Shown here: one piece after another, positions 1 through 5,170 of the stretch | Layout of the letters: every line of letters starts with the position of its first letter | How positions within the stretch are numbered: position 1 is the first letter of the stretch | DNA from: Acidobacteriaceae bacterium | Lineage (GTDB): Bacteria; Acidobacteriota; Terriglobia; Terriglobales; SbA1 | Length of the DNA stretch: 5,170 bases | Reading direction: 5' to 3' | NCBI GenBank assembly: GCA_003156615.1 | Contig: PMHI01000552.1 | Span: 3,548-8,717 of the forward strand | The notes under the pieces: generated by a model | What the model was told of the DNA's origin: nothing | Database searches by the model: none | The model's input: the letters and a program-made list of their open reading frames with translations, nothing else | Position numbers and translations under genes: made by a program

Positions 1-303
1 GTGATTTGGCAGCAGGGGCGCATGCAAAACAGTCAGATGACAAATTACATCATGCCAACCTCCAGCGACCTGCCGCCGATTCGGGTCTTCTTCGAGGAGT
101 TGGGCAATGTCCATGGCGCATTTGGCGCGAAGGGGATTGGGGAACTCCCCATGGACGGGCCTGCACCGGCGATTCTGAATGCGGTTGAAGACGCGTTGGG
201 AATTGGTTTCGATTCGATCCCGCTGCTGCCGGAGGATATTTTCGAGGCGATTACGGCGCGCTCTCTCGCGAGCGAATCCGATGTTGCGAGCAGAGTTCGA
301 TGA
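1..303 (+). CDS. xdhA: Xanthine dehydrogenase, molybdopterin-binding subunit (3' end only)
   Basis: This is the C-terminal ~100 residues of the large molybdenum-cofactor subunit of a xanthine oxidase-family hydroxylase, which oxidises hypoxanthine/xanthine to urate in the cytoplasm. The frame is open from base 1, so the gene begins upstream and the GTG at base 1 is not taken as a start. Visible signatures are the NSQMTNYIMPTSSDLP stretch (residues 10-25 of the visible part) and FGAKGIGELP (41-50). The Glu of that GxGE motif (residue 48, bases 142-144) matches the catalytic base of the family (Glu1261 of bovine enzyme). After it comes the usual APAILNAVEDALG helix. Family members are usually 700-800 residues, so only about one eighth is seen. 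Its stop overlaps the next start as ATGA. Substrate residues lie outside the window, so xanthine as substrate rests on the urate-degrading neighbours; an aldehyde oxidase-like paralogue is the alternative. The symbol follows E. coli usage. Confidence 0.9.
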   Translation: MIWQQGRMQNSQMTNYIMPTSSDLPPIRVFFEELGNVHGAFGAKGIGELPMDGPAPAILNAVEDALGIGFDSIPLLPEDIFEAITARSLASESDVASRVR

Positions 304-800
304 TCAGCTCCTTGGAAGATCGCGCCAAGTCCGAGATTGCACTCACAGTAAACGGCGAGCCCAAGGTTGTGCGTGCCTTCCCCATGGAGAGGCTGTTGGA
401 TGTGCTGCGGCAACAGCTCGGGTTGACCGGCGCAAAGGAAGGATGCGGAGAAGGCGAATGCGGATCCTGCTCGGTCTTGATGGATGACACGCTGGTAAAC
501 AGCTGCCTGGTTCCGATACTGCAGGCAGAAGGCGCGGCCATCGTTACCATCGAAGGGCTTGCGGCCGGCGAACAACTGGAAACGCTGCAGGAGGCTTTTC
601 TCGAATGCGGCGGCTCACAGTGCGGTATTTGCACGCCCGGAATGATTCTGGCCGCGTTTCATCTTTTGAACAAGAACCCCAGACCCACGCTCCAAGAGGT
701 GAAAGAAGGGCTCTCCGGCAATCTGTGCCGTTGCACTGGATATGTGCAAATTTTCGAAGCCGTAGCGAGAGCAGCCGAGCGCGGGACGACATCGTCATGA
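300..800 (+). CDS. xdhC: Xanthine dehydrogenase, [2Fe-2S] iron-sulfur subunit
   Basis: This 166-residue small subunit carries electrons from the molybdenum centre to FAD. The N-terminal plant-ferredoxin-like domain (about residues 10-85) holds one cluster, with ligands C49, C54, C57 and C69 in the GCGEGECGSC...SC pattern. The C-terminal four-helix domain holds the second, with C108 and C111 in QCGICTPGM and C143 and C145 in GNLCRCTGY. All eight ligands are present, and the length is typical for a stand-alone subunit (150-170). The usual GAxQCGFC reads GGSQCGIC here, and C103 is an extra non-ligand cysteine. The ATG sits in an ATGA overlap with the stop of the molybdenum subunit and has only a weak purine-rich sequence upstream, so translational coupling is likely. 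The symbol follows E. coli (xdhC = FeS subunit; pucE in Bacillus). It is not the XdhC-type cofactor-insertion accessory protein. Confidence 0.95.
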   Translation: MISSLEDRAKSEIALTVNGEPKVVRAFPMERLLDVLRQQLGLTGAKEGCGEGECGSCSVLMDDTLVNSCLVPILQAEGAAIVTIEGLAAGEQLETLQEAFLECGGSQCGICTPGMILAAFHLLNKNPRPTLQEVKEGLSGNLCRCTGYVQIFEAVARAAERGTTSS

Positions 801-802
801 GG
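799..802 (+). promoter_or_regulatory. Ribosome binding site of the FAD subunit
   Basis: GAGG lies 5 bases before the ATG at 808 and overlaps the stop codon of the iron-sulfur gene. It supports 808 as the start. The nearby ATG at 797 is in another frame and closes after four codons. Confidence 0.6.
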
Positions 803-807
803 CGCGA

Positions 808-1686
808 ATGAGATCCGATCCCCGGGATTACGAGCTCGTTGCCCCCGGCAGCTTACAGATGGCGGTTGAGCTTCTGGCGGGGAGTCCCCGCGAGTGGCTT
901 CCCATCGCAGGTGGCACAGACATCATGGTGCAGTACACGGCAGGGAAGCTCGCATCGCGCAAGCTGGTTAGCATTTGGAATCTTGCTGAGTTGCGGCACA
1001 TGGAAGTGCTGGCAAACGAAATTCGCGTCGGCGCCGGATGCACCTATACGGATATTCGCGAACATGAGGTCATTGGGCGCGAGTTCCCCCTGCTGGCACG
1101 AGCCGCCTGCTGGACTGGCGGAATTGCCAACCAGAATCGCGGAACGATCGGGGGCAACATCGTGAATGCCTCGCCCGCCGCAGACTCGCTTCCTGCGCTC
1201 CTGGCTTATGATGCGGAGCTGATTCTGGTATCGGTTCGCGGTGAGCGTCGACTATCCTACGCGGGATTCCATACCGATTATAAAAAGACGAAGCTCGCGC
1301 CCGACGAATTGATTCAATCCGTATGCCTTCCGAGGGAGTTTTCAGGATATGTTTGCCACGCGCGAAAAGTTGGGAGCCGAAGCGCCCAGGCGATCGCAAA
1401 AGTGTGCATCGCTGCACTCGGGCGGTTGGCTGGCAACAGAGTCGAAGATGTTCGCATCGCTCTCGGAAGCGTCGCGCCGGTTCCACTTCGCCTAAGCGAA
1501 ACGGAACGGGTCGTGAGAGGGAAGGCCATGGATGAATCGCTCGTGGCGTTGGCCAGCAAGACGGCGGTGGCGGAACTCCGGCCCATTGACGATATTCGAT
1601 CGACGGCGAAATATCGCGCGGCAGTGGCTGCCAATCTGGTCGCCGAATTTCTGACGTTGCTAAACGCGGATGGAAGGAAGGCATGA
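808..1686 (+). CDS. xdhB: Xanthine dehydrogenase, FAD-binding subunit
   Basis: This 292-residue medium subunit of the molybdo-flavoprotein binds FAD and passes electrons to NAD+ or another acceptor. The FAD-binding domain covers about residues 5-178. It has the pyrophosphate-binding PIAGGTDIMV motif (GGTD at 35-38) and the second FAD motif NRGTIGGNIVNASPAADS (110-127). The CO-dehydrogenase-flavoprotein C-terminal domain covers about 182-284, with RKVGSRSAQAIAKV (186-199) and DDIRSTAKYR (261-270). The length matches stand-alone FAD subunits (280-300), and no 4Fe-4S insert such as that of 4-hydroxybenzoyl-CoA reductase is seen. Start at ATG 808 with GAGG at good spacing; the stop overlaps the uraD start as ATGA. 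It completes the order Mo, FeS, FAD as three separate genes. The symbol follows E. coli (pucC in Bacillus). Confidence 0.94.
   Translation: MRSDPRDYELVAPGSLQMAVELLAGSPREWLPIAGGTDIMVQYTAGKLASRKLVSIWNLAELRHMEVLANEIRVGAGCTYTDIREHEVIGREFPLLARAACWTGGIANQNRGTIGGNIVNASPAADSLPALLAYDAELILVSVRGERRLSYAGFHTDYKKTKLAPDELIQSVCLPREFSGYVCHARKVGSRSAQAIAKVCIAALGRLAGNRVEDVRIALGSVAPVPLRLSETERVVRGKAMDESLVALASKTAVAELRPIDDIRSTAKYRAAVAANLVAEFLTLLNADGRKA
1672..1681 (+). promoter_or_regulatory. Ribosome binding site of uraD
   Basis: A purine run GGAAGGAAGG ends one base before the ATG at 1683, with an AAGGA core at 1674-1678. It lies inside the last codons of the FAD-subunit gene and supports coupled but efficient initiation of uraD. 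Confidence 0.55.
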
Positions 1687-2210
1687 GTGAAGTTCTGCTG
1701 CGCTGGAATAACGCTTCCCCTGAGGCAGGCGCCACCCAGATTCTGCCTTGTTGCGGCTCAATTGCGTGGGCTCGAGCGATGACGGCTCGAAGACCACTCC
1801 AAGACGAAGCCGCTTTGATGGCCGCCTCCGACGAGGCTTGGCGCAGTCTGAGTGAATCCGACTGGATGGAAGCCTTCAATCGCCATCCCCGGATTGGCGA
1901 GTCGAACGCGCCCAATCCTTCGCCGCAACTGTCTCCGGTTCAACCGTCCTCGGCTTGGGCGATGGAAGAACAAAAAGAAGTCGCGGACGCCGGCGATACG
2001 GTTAAGATCGCTTTGGGGGAAGGGAATCGTGAATACGAACGGAGGTTCGGGCGTATCTTCATCGTGTGTGCTACGGGAAAATCGGCGACGGAACTTCTGG
2101 AGATTCTCCGGCGCCGGCTGCAGAATGATGCGGGGACCGAGCTTTACGAGGCAGCCGAACAGCAGCGGCAGATCGCCCGCATTCGGCTGAAGAAATGGCT
2201 TCAGGGATGA
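1683..2210 (+). CDS. uraD: 2-oxo-4-hydroxy-4-carboxy-5-ureidoimidazoline (OHCU) decarboxylase
   Basis: This 175-residue cytoplasmic enzyme does the last uricolytic step, decarboxylating OHCU to (S)-allantoin without a cofactor. The single all-helical OHCU decarboxylase domain fills the protein. The catalytic His is H68 in FNRHPRIGE (66-73). The partner Glu is in SAWAMEEQ (90-97), most likely E96. The FGRIFIVCATGKSA stretch (122-135) and the C-terminal RQIARIRLKKWL helix (162-173) are also family hallmarks. The N-terminal CCGSIAWARAM (23-33) matches the usual start of bacterial UraD, so the length is normal. ATG 1683 lies in an ATGA overlap with the FAD-subunit stop and follows a GGAAGGAAGG sequence. 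Its stop overlaps uraH in the same way. In some bacteria UraD and UraH are fused; here they are separate but probably translationally coupled. Confidence 0.95.
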   Translation: MSEVLLRWNNASPEAGATQILPCCGSIAWARAMTARRPLQDEAALMAASDEAWRSLSESDWMEAFNRHPRIGESNAPNPSPQLSPVQPSSAWAMEEQKEVADAGDTVKIALGEGNREYERRFGRIFIVCATGKSATELLEILRRRLQNDAGTELYEAAEQQRQIARIRLKKWLQG

Positions 2211-2548
2211 ATCGAATCTCTACCCACATTCTGGATCTCGCTCTCGGTAAGCCAGCGAGCGGTGTGGCCGTGCGTTTGGAGAGGCACGAGCCTTCTGGCT
2301 GGCGCCTATTGGGATCGAAGCGGACGGACCGCGACGGTCGGTGTGGTCAATTACTGGCGGAAGGCGAAGATTTGACCGCGGGCTCCTACCGTTTGGCCTT
2401 CGACACCATGAGTTACTACGAAGCACAGAAAATTGACACGCTCTATCCCGTGGTCGAAGTCACGTTCCGGGTACGGGATGGCGAGACCCAATTGCACATA
2501 CCGCTGCTGCTGAGCCCGAATGGCTACACGACGTACCGGGGAAGCTGA
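2207..2548 (+). CDS. uraH: 5-hydroxyisourate hydrolase (transthyretin-like)
   Basis: This 113-residue homotetramer-forming enzyme hydrolyses 5-hydroxyisourate to OHCU. It matches the family from end to end: ISTHILDLALGKPA near the start, TDRDGRC (40-46), LHIPLLLSPNGY (96-107) and the C-terminal tetrapeptide YRGS (110-113) that separates the hydrolase from true transthyretin. The catalytic set H7, R45, H97 and Y110/R111 is complete. No signal peptide is visible, so it should be cytoplasmic, unlike the periplasmic E. coli form. I chose ATG 2207 because it makes an ATGA overlap with uraD, as at the other junctions, and because homologues begin only a few residues before the STHILD motif. An in-frame ATG at 2195 would add four residues (MASG) and cannot be excluded. 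The next gene, a urate oxidase, makes its substrate. Confidence 0.95.
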   Translation: MNRISTHILDLALGKPASGVAVRLERHEPSGWRLLGSKRTDRDGRCGQLLAEGEDLTAGSYRLAFDTMSYYEAQKIDTLYPVVEVTFRVRDGETQLHIPLLLSPNGYTTYRGS

Positions 2549-2562
2549 GGCAGATGGTCGCC

Positions 2563-2568
2563 AAGGAG
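2563..2568 (+). promoter_or_regulatory. Ribosome binding site pointing to a TTG start for puuD
   Basis: AAGGAG is a near-perfect Shine-Dalgarno match. It lies 8 bases before TTG 2577 in the 28-base gap after uraH. It decides the puuD start in favour of TTG rather than the upstream in-frame ATG at 2520 inside uraH. Confidence 0.7.
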
Positions 2569-2576
2569 CTAGCAAG

Positions 2577-3395
2577 TTGACTTTTTCAATCCGGGAATGG
2601 CTCAACCTAAGCGTGCGATGGTTCCATATTTTTGCCGCAATCATGTGGGTTGGCCAGACCTATTACTTCACGTGGTTGGACGGACAATTCGGGCGGCTGG
2701 AGAAAACAGCCGCAGGCGACGGAACACCACCGCAGATCTGGATGGTGCATAGCGGGGGCTTTTACGCGGTCACTAAGCAGAGCTCGCTCGGAGTCTTGCC
2801 CGGGCAAGTCCGCTGGTTTCGCTGGGAAGCGTTAATGACCTGGTTGAGTGGAATGGTGCTGCTTTTTCTCGTCTACTATTCGAGCAGCGGACTGGTGGAT
2901 ACGGACGTGGCGAATATTTCCCAAGGAGCCGGCATAGCCATCGGACTCGCTGTTTTGCTTGGCGGTTGGCTCATTTACGATCTGGCGGCGCGGTCGCCTT
3001 TGGGCAGGTCCGAAGCTGCTTTCGCGGGCTTTTCCCTCATTATGATTGCCGCGATCGCTTGGGGATTGATGCACCTGCTCAGCGGCCGCGCGGCTTACAT
3101 CGAGGTAGGAGCGATGCTGGGCACCATCATGACCGCCAACGTATGGTTCCGAATTCTTCCTTCCCAACGCAAGATGATCGCTACGGCCGCGGCGGGAGCC
3201 CGGTTCGATGCGTCCCTCGCTGCTCAGGCCAAGCTGCGTTCCAAACAGAATACTTTTATGGCTGTTCCAGTTGTCTTTATCATGATCAGCAATCACTTCC
3301 CAGTCGCGACTTACGGGAACACTTATGGCTGGGAGATTCTGGTTGCCCTGGTCATAGTCGGCTGGGCGGCGGCGAAGCTCATCCGCGAGGCGTGA
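2577..3395 (+). CDS. puuD: Membrane urate oxidase, PuuD-type (Urate_ox_N/DUF989), no cytochrome c domain
   Basis: This integral membrane protein (272 residues from TTG) should oxidise urate to 5-hydroxyisourate, feeding uraH and uraD just upstream. About seven hydrophobic helices are visible, near residues 9-34, 85-104, 118-138, 149-170, 174-195, 226-243 and 252-269. Family signatures are WLNLSVRWFHIFAAIMWVG (8-26), WMVHSGGFY (55-63), WFRWEA (80-85), TANVWFRILPSQ (186-197) and MISNHFP (236-242). Candidate functional histidines are H17, H58, H166 and H240. The start is TTG 2577, 8 bases after AAGGAG. ATG 2520 would overlap uraH by 29 bases and add a polar tail unlike the family. The characterised PuuD carries a C-terminal cytochrome c domain; this one stops after the last helix, has no CxxCH and no cysteine at all. 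No frameshift remnant follows in the 52-base gap. Electrons must therefore pass to a separate acceptor, which is inference. Confidence 0.88.
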   Translation: MTFSIREWLNLSVRWFHIFAAIMWVGQTYYFTWLDGQFGRLEKTAAGDGTPPQIWMVHSGGFYAVTKQSSLGVLPGQVRWFRWEALMTWLSGMVLLFLVYYSSSGLVDTDVANISQGAGIAIGLAVLLGGWLIYDLAARSPLGRSEAAFAGFSLIMIAAIAWGLMHLLSGRAAYIEVGAMLGTIMTANVWFRILPSQRKMIATAAAGARFDASLAAQAKLRSKQNTFMAVPVVFIMISNHFPVATYGNTYGWEILVALVIVGWAAAKLIREA

Positions 3396-3434
3396 GTGTC
3401 ACCCGATTTGCCTTTCCGTGCCTGATAGTTTACC

Positions 3435-3439
3435 GAGGA
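3435..3439 (+). promoter_or_regulatory. Ribosome binding site pointing to a GTG start for allC
   Basis: GAGGA lies 8 bases before GTG 3448 in the 52-base gap between puuD and allC. It favours 3448 over the upstream in-frame GTG 3418, which has no purine-rich sequence ahead of it. The gap shows no hairpin or promoter that I can support. Confidence 0.6.
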
Positions 3440-3447
3440 ACCGAGCC

Positions 3448-4767
3448 GTGACGAGCGAGATTCGAATGCGCGCGCAAGAAGTCATGGCTCGGTGCGGCAA
3501 GCTGGCGACTTTCTCGGAAGACTCTTTCTCGAAAAGTCAGGGTAGCACGCGACGGACATTCCTTTCTTCGCCGATGCACGACTGCCACCGTGAAATCGCT
3601 CACTGGATGGAGCCTCTCGGCATTCCGGTTCGGGTGGACGCGGCGGGCAATTTGCGCGCATCGTATCCGGCCGCTCAATCCGGCGCTCCGACGCTGCTTG
3701 TGGGATCGCACCTCGATACGGTTCCGAACGCGGGAGCTTACGATGGTGTTCTTGGAGTGATGCTCGCGGTTGGTTTGCTGGAAGCTCTGGGCGGGCGGAG
3801 GCTTCCATTCGGAATCGAGGTCATCGGTTTTTCCGAAGAGGAGGGTGTTCGCTTCGGCGTACCGTTCATCGGCAGCCGGGCGCTGGTGGGGCTGCTCGAT
3901 GAGGAACTGTTGAACGTTCAGGATGCCCGGGGGATTTCGGTGCGCAAAGCGATCCAGGAGTTTGGTCTGAATCCAGCGGAAATCCCCCAAGCGTGTCTGA
4001 GCCACACCGGCGAAAACACGGAATGCTTCGGATACATTGAATTTCACATCGAGCAAGGGCCGGTTCTGGAAGAACTGGGACAGCCGCTAGCCGTGGTCGA
4101 GTCGATCGCTGGGCAGAGCCGACTGGAGTTCACATTCCTTGGCCGGAGCAATCACGCTGGAACGACGCCGATGCATCTTCGATACGACGCTCTCGCGGCA
4201 GCGGCGGAGTGGATCGCCGCAGTCGAGCGCCTGGCCCGAAGCGTAGCCGGTTTGGTGGCGACCGTAGGAAGGATTGAGGCGAAGCCGGGTGCAACCAACG
4301 TCATTGCGGGGGAGACACAATTGTCGCTCGACGTTCGCCACGGCTCGGATCAGATTCGAATCCAGGCGGTGCAAGATCTTGTCCAGCAGGCACAGGAAAT
4401 CGCCAAGCGCCGAGGGTTAACGGCGCGGTGGAACACACTGCTCGAGCAGCGGGCGGTCGCGATGGATCCGTTTCTGGTTGCTGAAATCGAGCACGCCATC
4501 GAAAAGACAGGGAGCGTAGCACACCGAATGGTGAGCGGCGCTGGTCACGATGCTATGATCCTCGCCGAAAAGGTCCCCGCAGCAATAATTTTCTTGCGAA
4601 CTCCTGGCGGTATCAGCCACGACCCTGCAGAATCGGTTGCAGTTGAGGATGTAGAAAAAGCAATGGAGTGCGGCTTGCATCTGCTGGATCAGCTTGCCGC
4701 TTTGTCCGCAGCTTCTTTGGTTCGTGCTTCATCGTCCATAATTCGAGAGAGGGTGAGACGTGCATAA
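3448..4767 (+). CDS. allC: Allantoate amidohydrolase (M20 family, metal-dependent)
   Basis: This 439-residue cytoplasmic enzyme hydrolyses allantoate to (S)-ureidoglycine, CO2 and NH3. It shows the M20 hydrolase two-domain layout: a catalytic domain (about 1-205 and 325-420) split by a dimerisation domain. The metal centre is complete: H88 in GSHLDTV, D99 in GAYDGVLG, base/ligand E131/E132 in SEEEGVRF, H200 in EFHIEQGP and H391 in GGISHDP. SNHAGTTPM (234-242), PGATNVIAG (280-288) and DVRH (295-298) match the substrate and dimer-contact motifs of the allantoate/N-carbamoyl amino acid group. SGAGHDAM (363-370) is typical of the same group. N-carbamoyl-L-amino acid hydrolase is the main alternative; the uricolytic neighbours and the following ureidoglycine enzyme favour AllC. 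GTG 3448 is chosen from the GAGGA ahead of it; GTG 3418 and ATG 3466 are other options. The last ~20 residues extend past the domain and overlap the next gene by 8 bases. Confidence 0.9.
   Translation: MTSEIRMRAQEVMARCGKLATFSEDSFSKSQGSTRRTFLSSPMHDCHREIAHWMEPLGIPVRVDAAGNLRASYPAAQSGAPTLLVGSHLDTVPNAGAYDGVLGVMLAVGLLEALGGRRLPFGIEVIGFSEEEGVRFGVPFIGSRALVGLLDEELLNVQDARGISVRKAIQEFGLNPAEIPQACLSHTGENTECFGYIEFHIEQGPVLEELGQPLAVVESIAGQSRLEFTFLGRSNHAGTTPMHLRYDALAAAAEWIAAVERLARSVAGLVATVGRIEAKPGATNVIAGETQLSLDVRHGSDQIRIQAVQDLVQQAQEIAKRRGLTARWNTLLEQRAVAMDPFLVAEIEHAIEKTGSVAHRMVSGAGHDAMILAEKVPAAIIFLRTPGGISHDPAESVAVEDVEKAMECGLHLLDQLAALSAASLVRASSSIIRERVRRA
4749..4753 (+). promoter_or_regulatory. Ribosome binding site of the ureidoglycine aminohydrolase gene
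   Basis: GAGGG lies 6 bases before GTG 4760, inside the last codons of allC. It supports a GTG start that overlaps the allC stop by 8 bases. Confidence 0.6.
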
Positions 4768-5170
4768 TCTTGGCCAGACACGCAGTTCTCATCAGGGCAA
4801 TCATCTGCTGTTGACTGCCGACACTTTTGTGCGCACCAGCCTGCCGGGGATGAAGGCTTGCTCTGCGATCGTGCATATCGGTCCGGCGATGGGCGCAAAG
4901 TTCACGGAATATACCGCCGAGTTCGAGGCGGGCGGGGAACTTGGCGGCACGGCCGCGCAGCGGTTCATTTTTGTGATCGAAGGTGGCGTGAAGGTGGAAG
5001 TGAACGGCAAGGCGAGTGAACTCGGTGCGCGCGGCTATGCTTATCTTCCCCAAGGTCTTTCCCATCGCGTGGTGGGCACCAAGATGAGCCGAGTGGCTGT
5101 GATCGAGAAGGCGTATCTGGCGCTCGATTCGGTCAAGGCGCCAAGCTTCATCGTGTCCCATGAAGATGCA
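4760..5170 (+). CDS. allE: (S)-ureidoglycine aminohydrolase, bicupin (5' part, cut by window end)
   Basis: The frame from GTG 4760 stays open to the last base, giving 137 residues of a protein that is usually about 260-280. The enzyme is a Mn-dependent bicupin that hydrolyses (S)-ureidoglycine, the unstable AllC product, to (S)-ureidoglycolate and NH3. Family-specific stretches are LGQTRSSHQGNHLLLTADTF (4-23), VRTSLPGM (24-31), IVHIGPAMGAKFTEYTAEFE (37-56), QRFIFVIEG (67-75) and YAYLPQGLSHRVVG (93-106). These cover the N-terminal cupin. The Mn-binding Glu/His/Gln set of characterised members lies in the C-terminal cupin, outside the window, so activity cannot be judged. The start is supported by GAGGG at 4749-4753 and by the 8-base overlap with allC. 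Placement directly after allC is the expected pairing, since the intermediate is short-lived. The symbol follows E. coli allE (ylbA). A general cupin is unlikely given the motif match. Confidence 0.9.
   Translation, partial: MHNLGQTRSSHQGNHLLLTADTFVRTSLPGMKACSAIVHIGPAMGAKFTEYTAEFEAGGELGGTAAQRFIFVIEGGVKVEVNGKASELGARGYAYLPQGLSHRVVGTKMSRVAVIEKAYLALDSVKAPSFIVSHEDA

Noticed and set aside
264..271. An 8-base palindrome, CTCGCGAG.
   Set aside because: It is inside the molybdenum-subunit coding region, and a palindrome this short is expected by chance in GC-rich DNA.
797..811. An ATG overlapping the stop of the FeS subunit (ATGA).
   Set aside because: It closes after four codons and is out of frame with the FAD subunit; the real start is 808.
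1070..1915. A long antisense open frame (281 codons) across the FAD subunit and uraD.
   Set aside because: The protein has no recognisable domain, is rich in Arg/Pro/Ser as expected from the complement of a GC-rich gene, and lies opposite two well-matched genes.
2327..2339. A small inverted repeat, GACCG-CGA-CGGTC.
   Set aside because: It lies within conserved uraH coding sequence (TDRDGR) and has only a 5-bp stem with no following T run, so it is not a terminator.
2520..2576. An ATG at 2520, inside the end of uraH, that could start puuD 19 codons earlier.
   Set aside because: It has no Shine-Dalgarno sequence, overlaps uraH by 29 bases and encodes a polar stretch unlike the family N-terminus. 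TTG 2577 has AAGGAG at 8 bases.
3396..3447. The 52-base puuD-allC gap, checked for a terminator, a promoter or a haem-domain remnant.
   Set aside because: No hairpin with a T run, no -10/-35 pair and no CxxCH in any frame; only the Shine-Dalgarno of allC is seen.
4716..4742. A possible promoter with CATAAT at 4737-4742 ahead of the last gene.
   Set aside because: No convincing -35 box sits at 16-18 bases, and the stretch is coding for the end of allC; co-transcription explains the gene order better.
4613..5161. An antisense open frame (182 codons) opposite the end of allC and the last gene.
   Set aside because: It is a shadow; the + strand holds strong AllC and ureidoglycine aminohydrolase motifs across the same bases.

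Overview
This window is most of a catabolic purine (hypoxanthine/xanthine to urate to ureidoglycolate) operon, with every gene on the + strand. It has about 58% G+C by eye, no RNA gene, no mobile element and almost no intergenic space. The proteins point to an aerobic or microaerobic soil-type Gram-negative bacterium. The membrane urate oxidase (PuuD/DUF989) next to a three-subunit xanthine dehydrogenase, and the overall sequence flavour, would fit Acidobacteriota or a similar phylum. That placement is inference and weak.

Layout. Bases 1-1686 encode the xanthine dehydrogenase-type molybdo-hydroxylase as three separate subunits: the C-terminal end of the molybdopterin subunit (cut by the left edge), the 2x[2Fe-2S] subunit and the FAD subunit. 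Bases 1683-3395 encode the urate-to-allantoin module: OHCU decarboxylase (uraD), 5-hydroxyisourate hydrolase (uraH) and a membrane urate oxidase of the PuuD family. Bases 3448-5170 encode the allantoate branch: allantoate amidohydrolase (allC) and the N-terminal half of (S)-ureidoglycine aminohydrolase (allE-type, cut by the right edge).

How the genes work together. Xanthine dehydrogenase makes urate and PuuD oxidises it to 5-hydroxyisourate. UraH opens that to OHCU, and UraD decarboxylates OHCU stereospecifically to (S)-allantoin. AllC then converts allantoate to (S)-ureidoglycine plus CO2 and NH3, and the last gene removes a further NH3 to give (S)-ureidoglycolate. The one step without a gene here is allantoinase (allantoin to allantoate), which presumably lies outside the window. 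Three junctions are ATGA stop/start overlaps (300, 1683, 2207) and a fourth is an 8-base overlap (4760). The larger gaps (28 and 52 bases) carry clear Shine-Dalgarno sequences that point to TTG and GTG starts. One transcript is therefore likely, and no promoter or terminator is visible inside.

The most notable point is that the PuuD homologue is only the membrane domain. It ends cleanly after about seven predicted helices, has no cysteine at all, and so lacks the C-terminal cytochrome c (CxxCH) domain of the characterised enzyme. Its electron acceptor must be elsewhere. I see no wholly new system; the window is a coherent, mostly recognisable pathway with this one architectural oddity.
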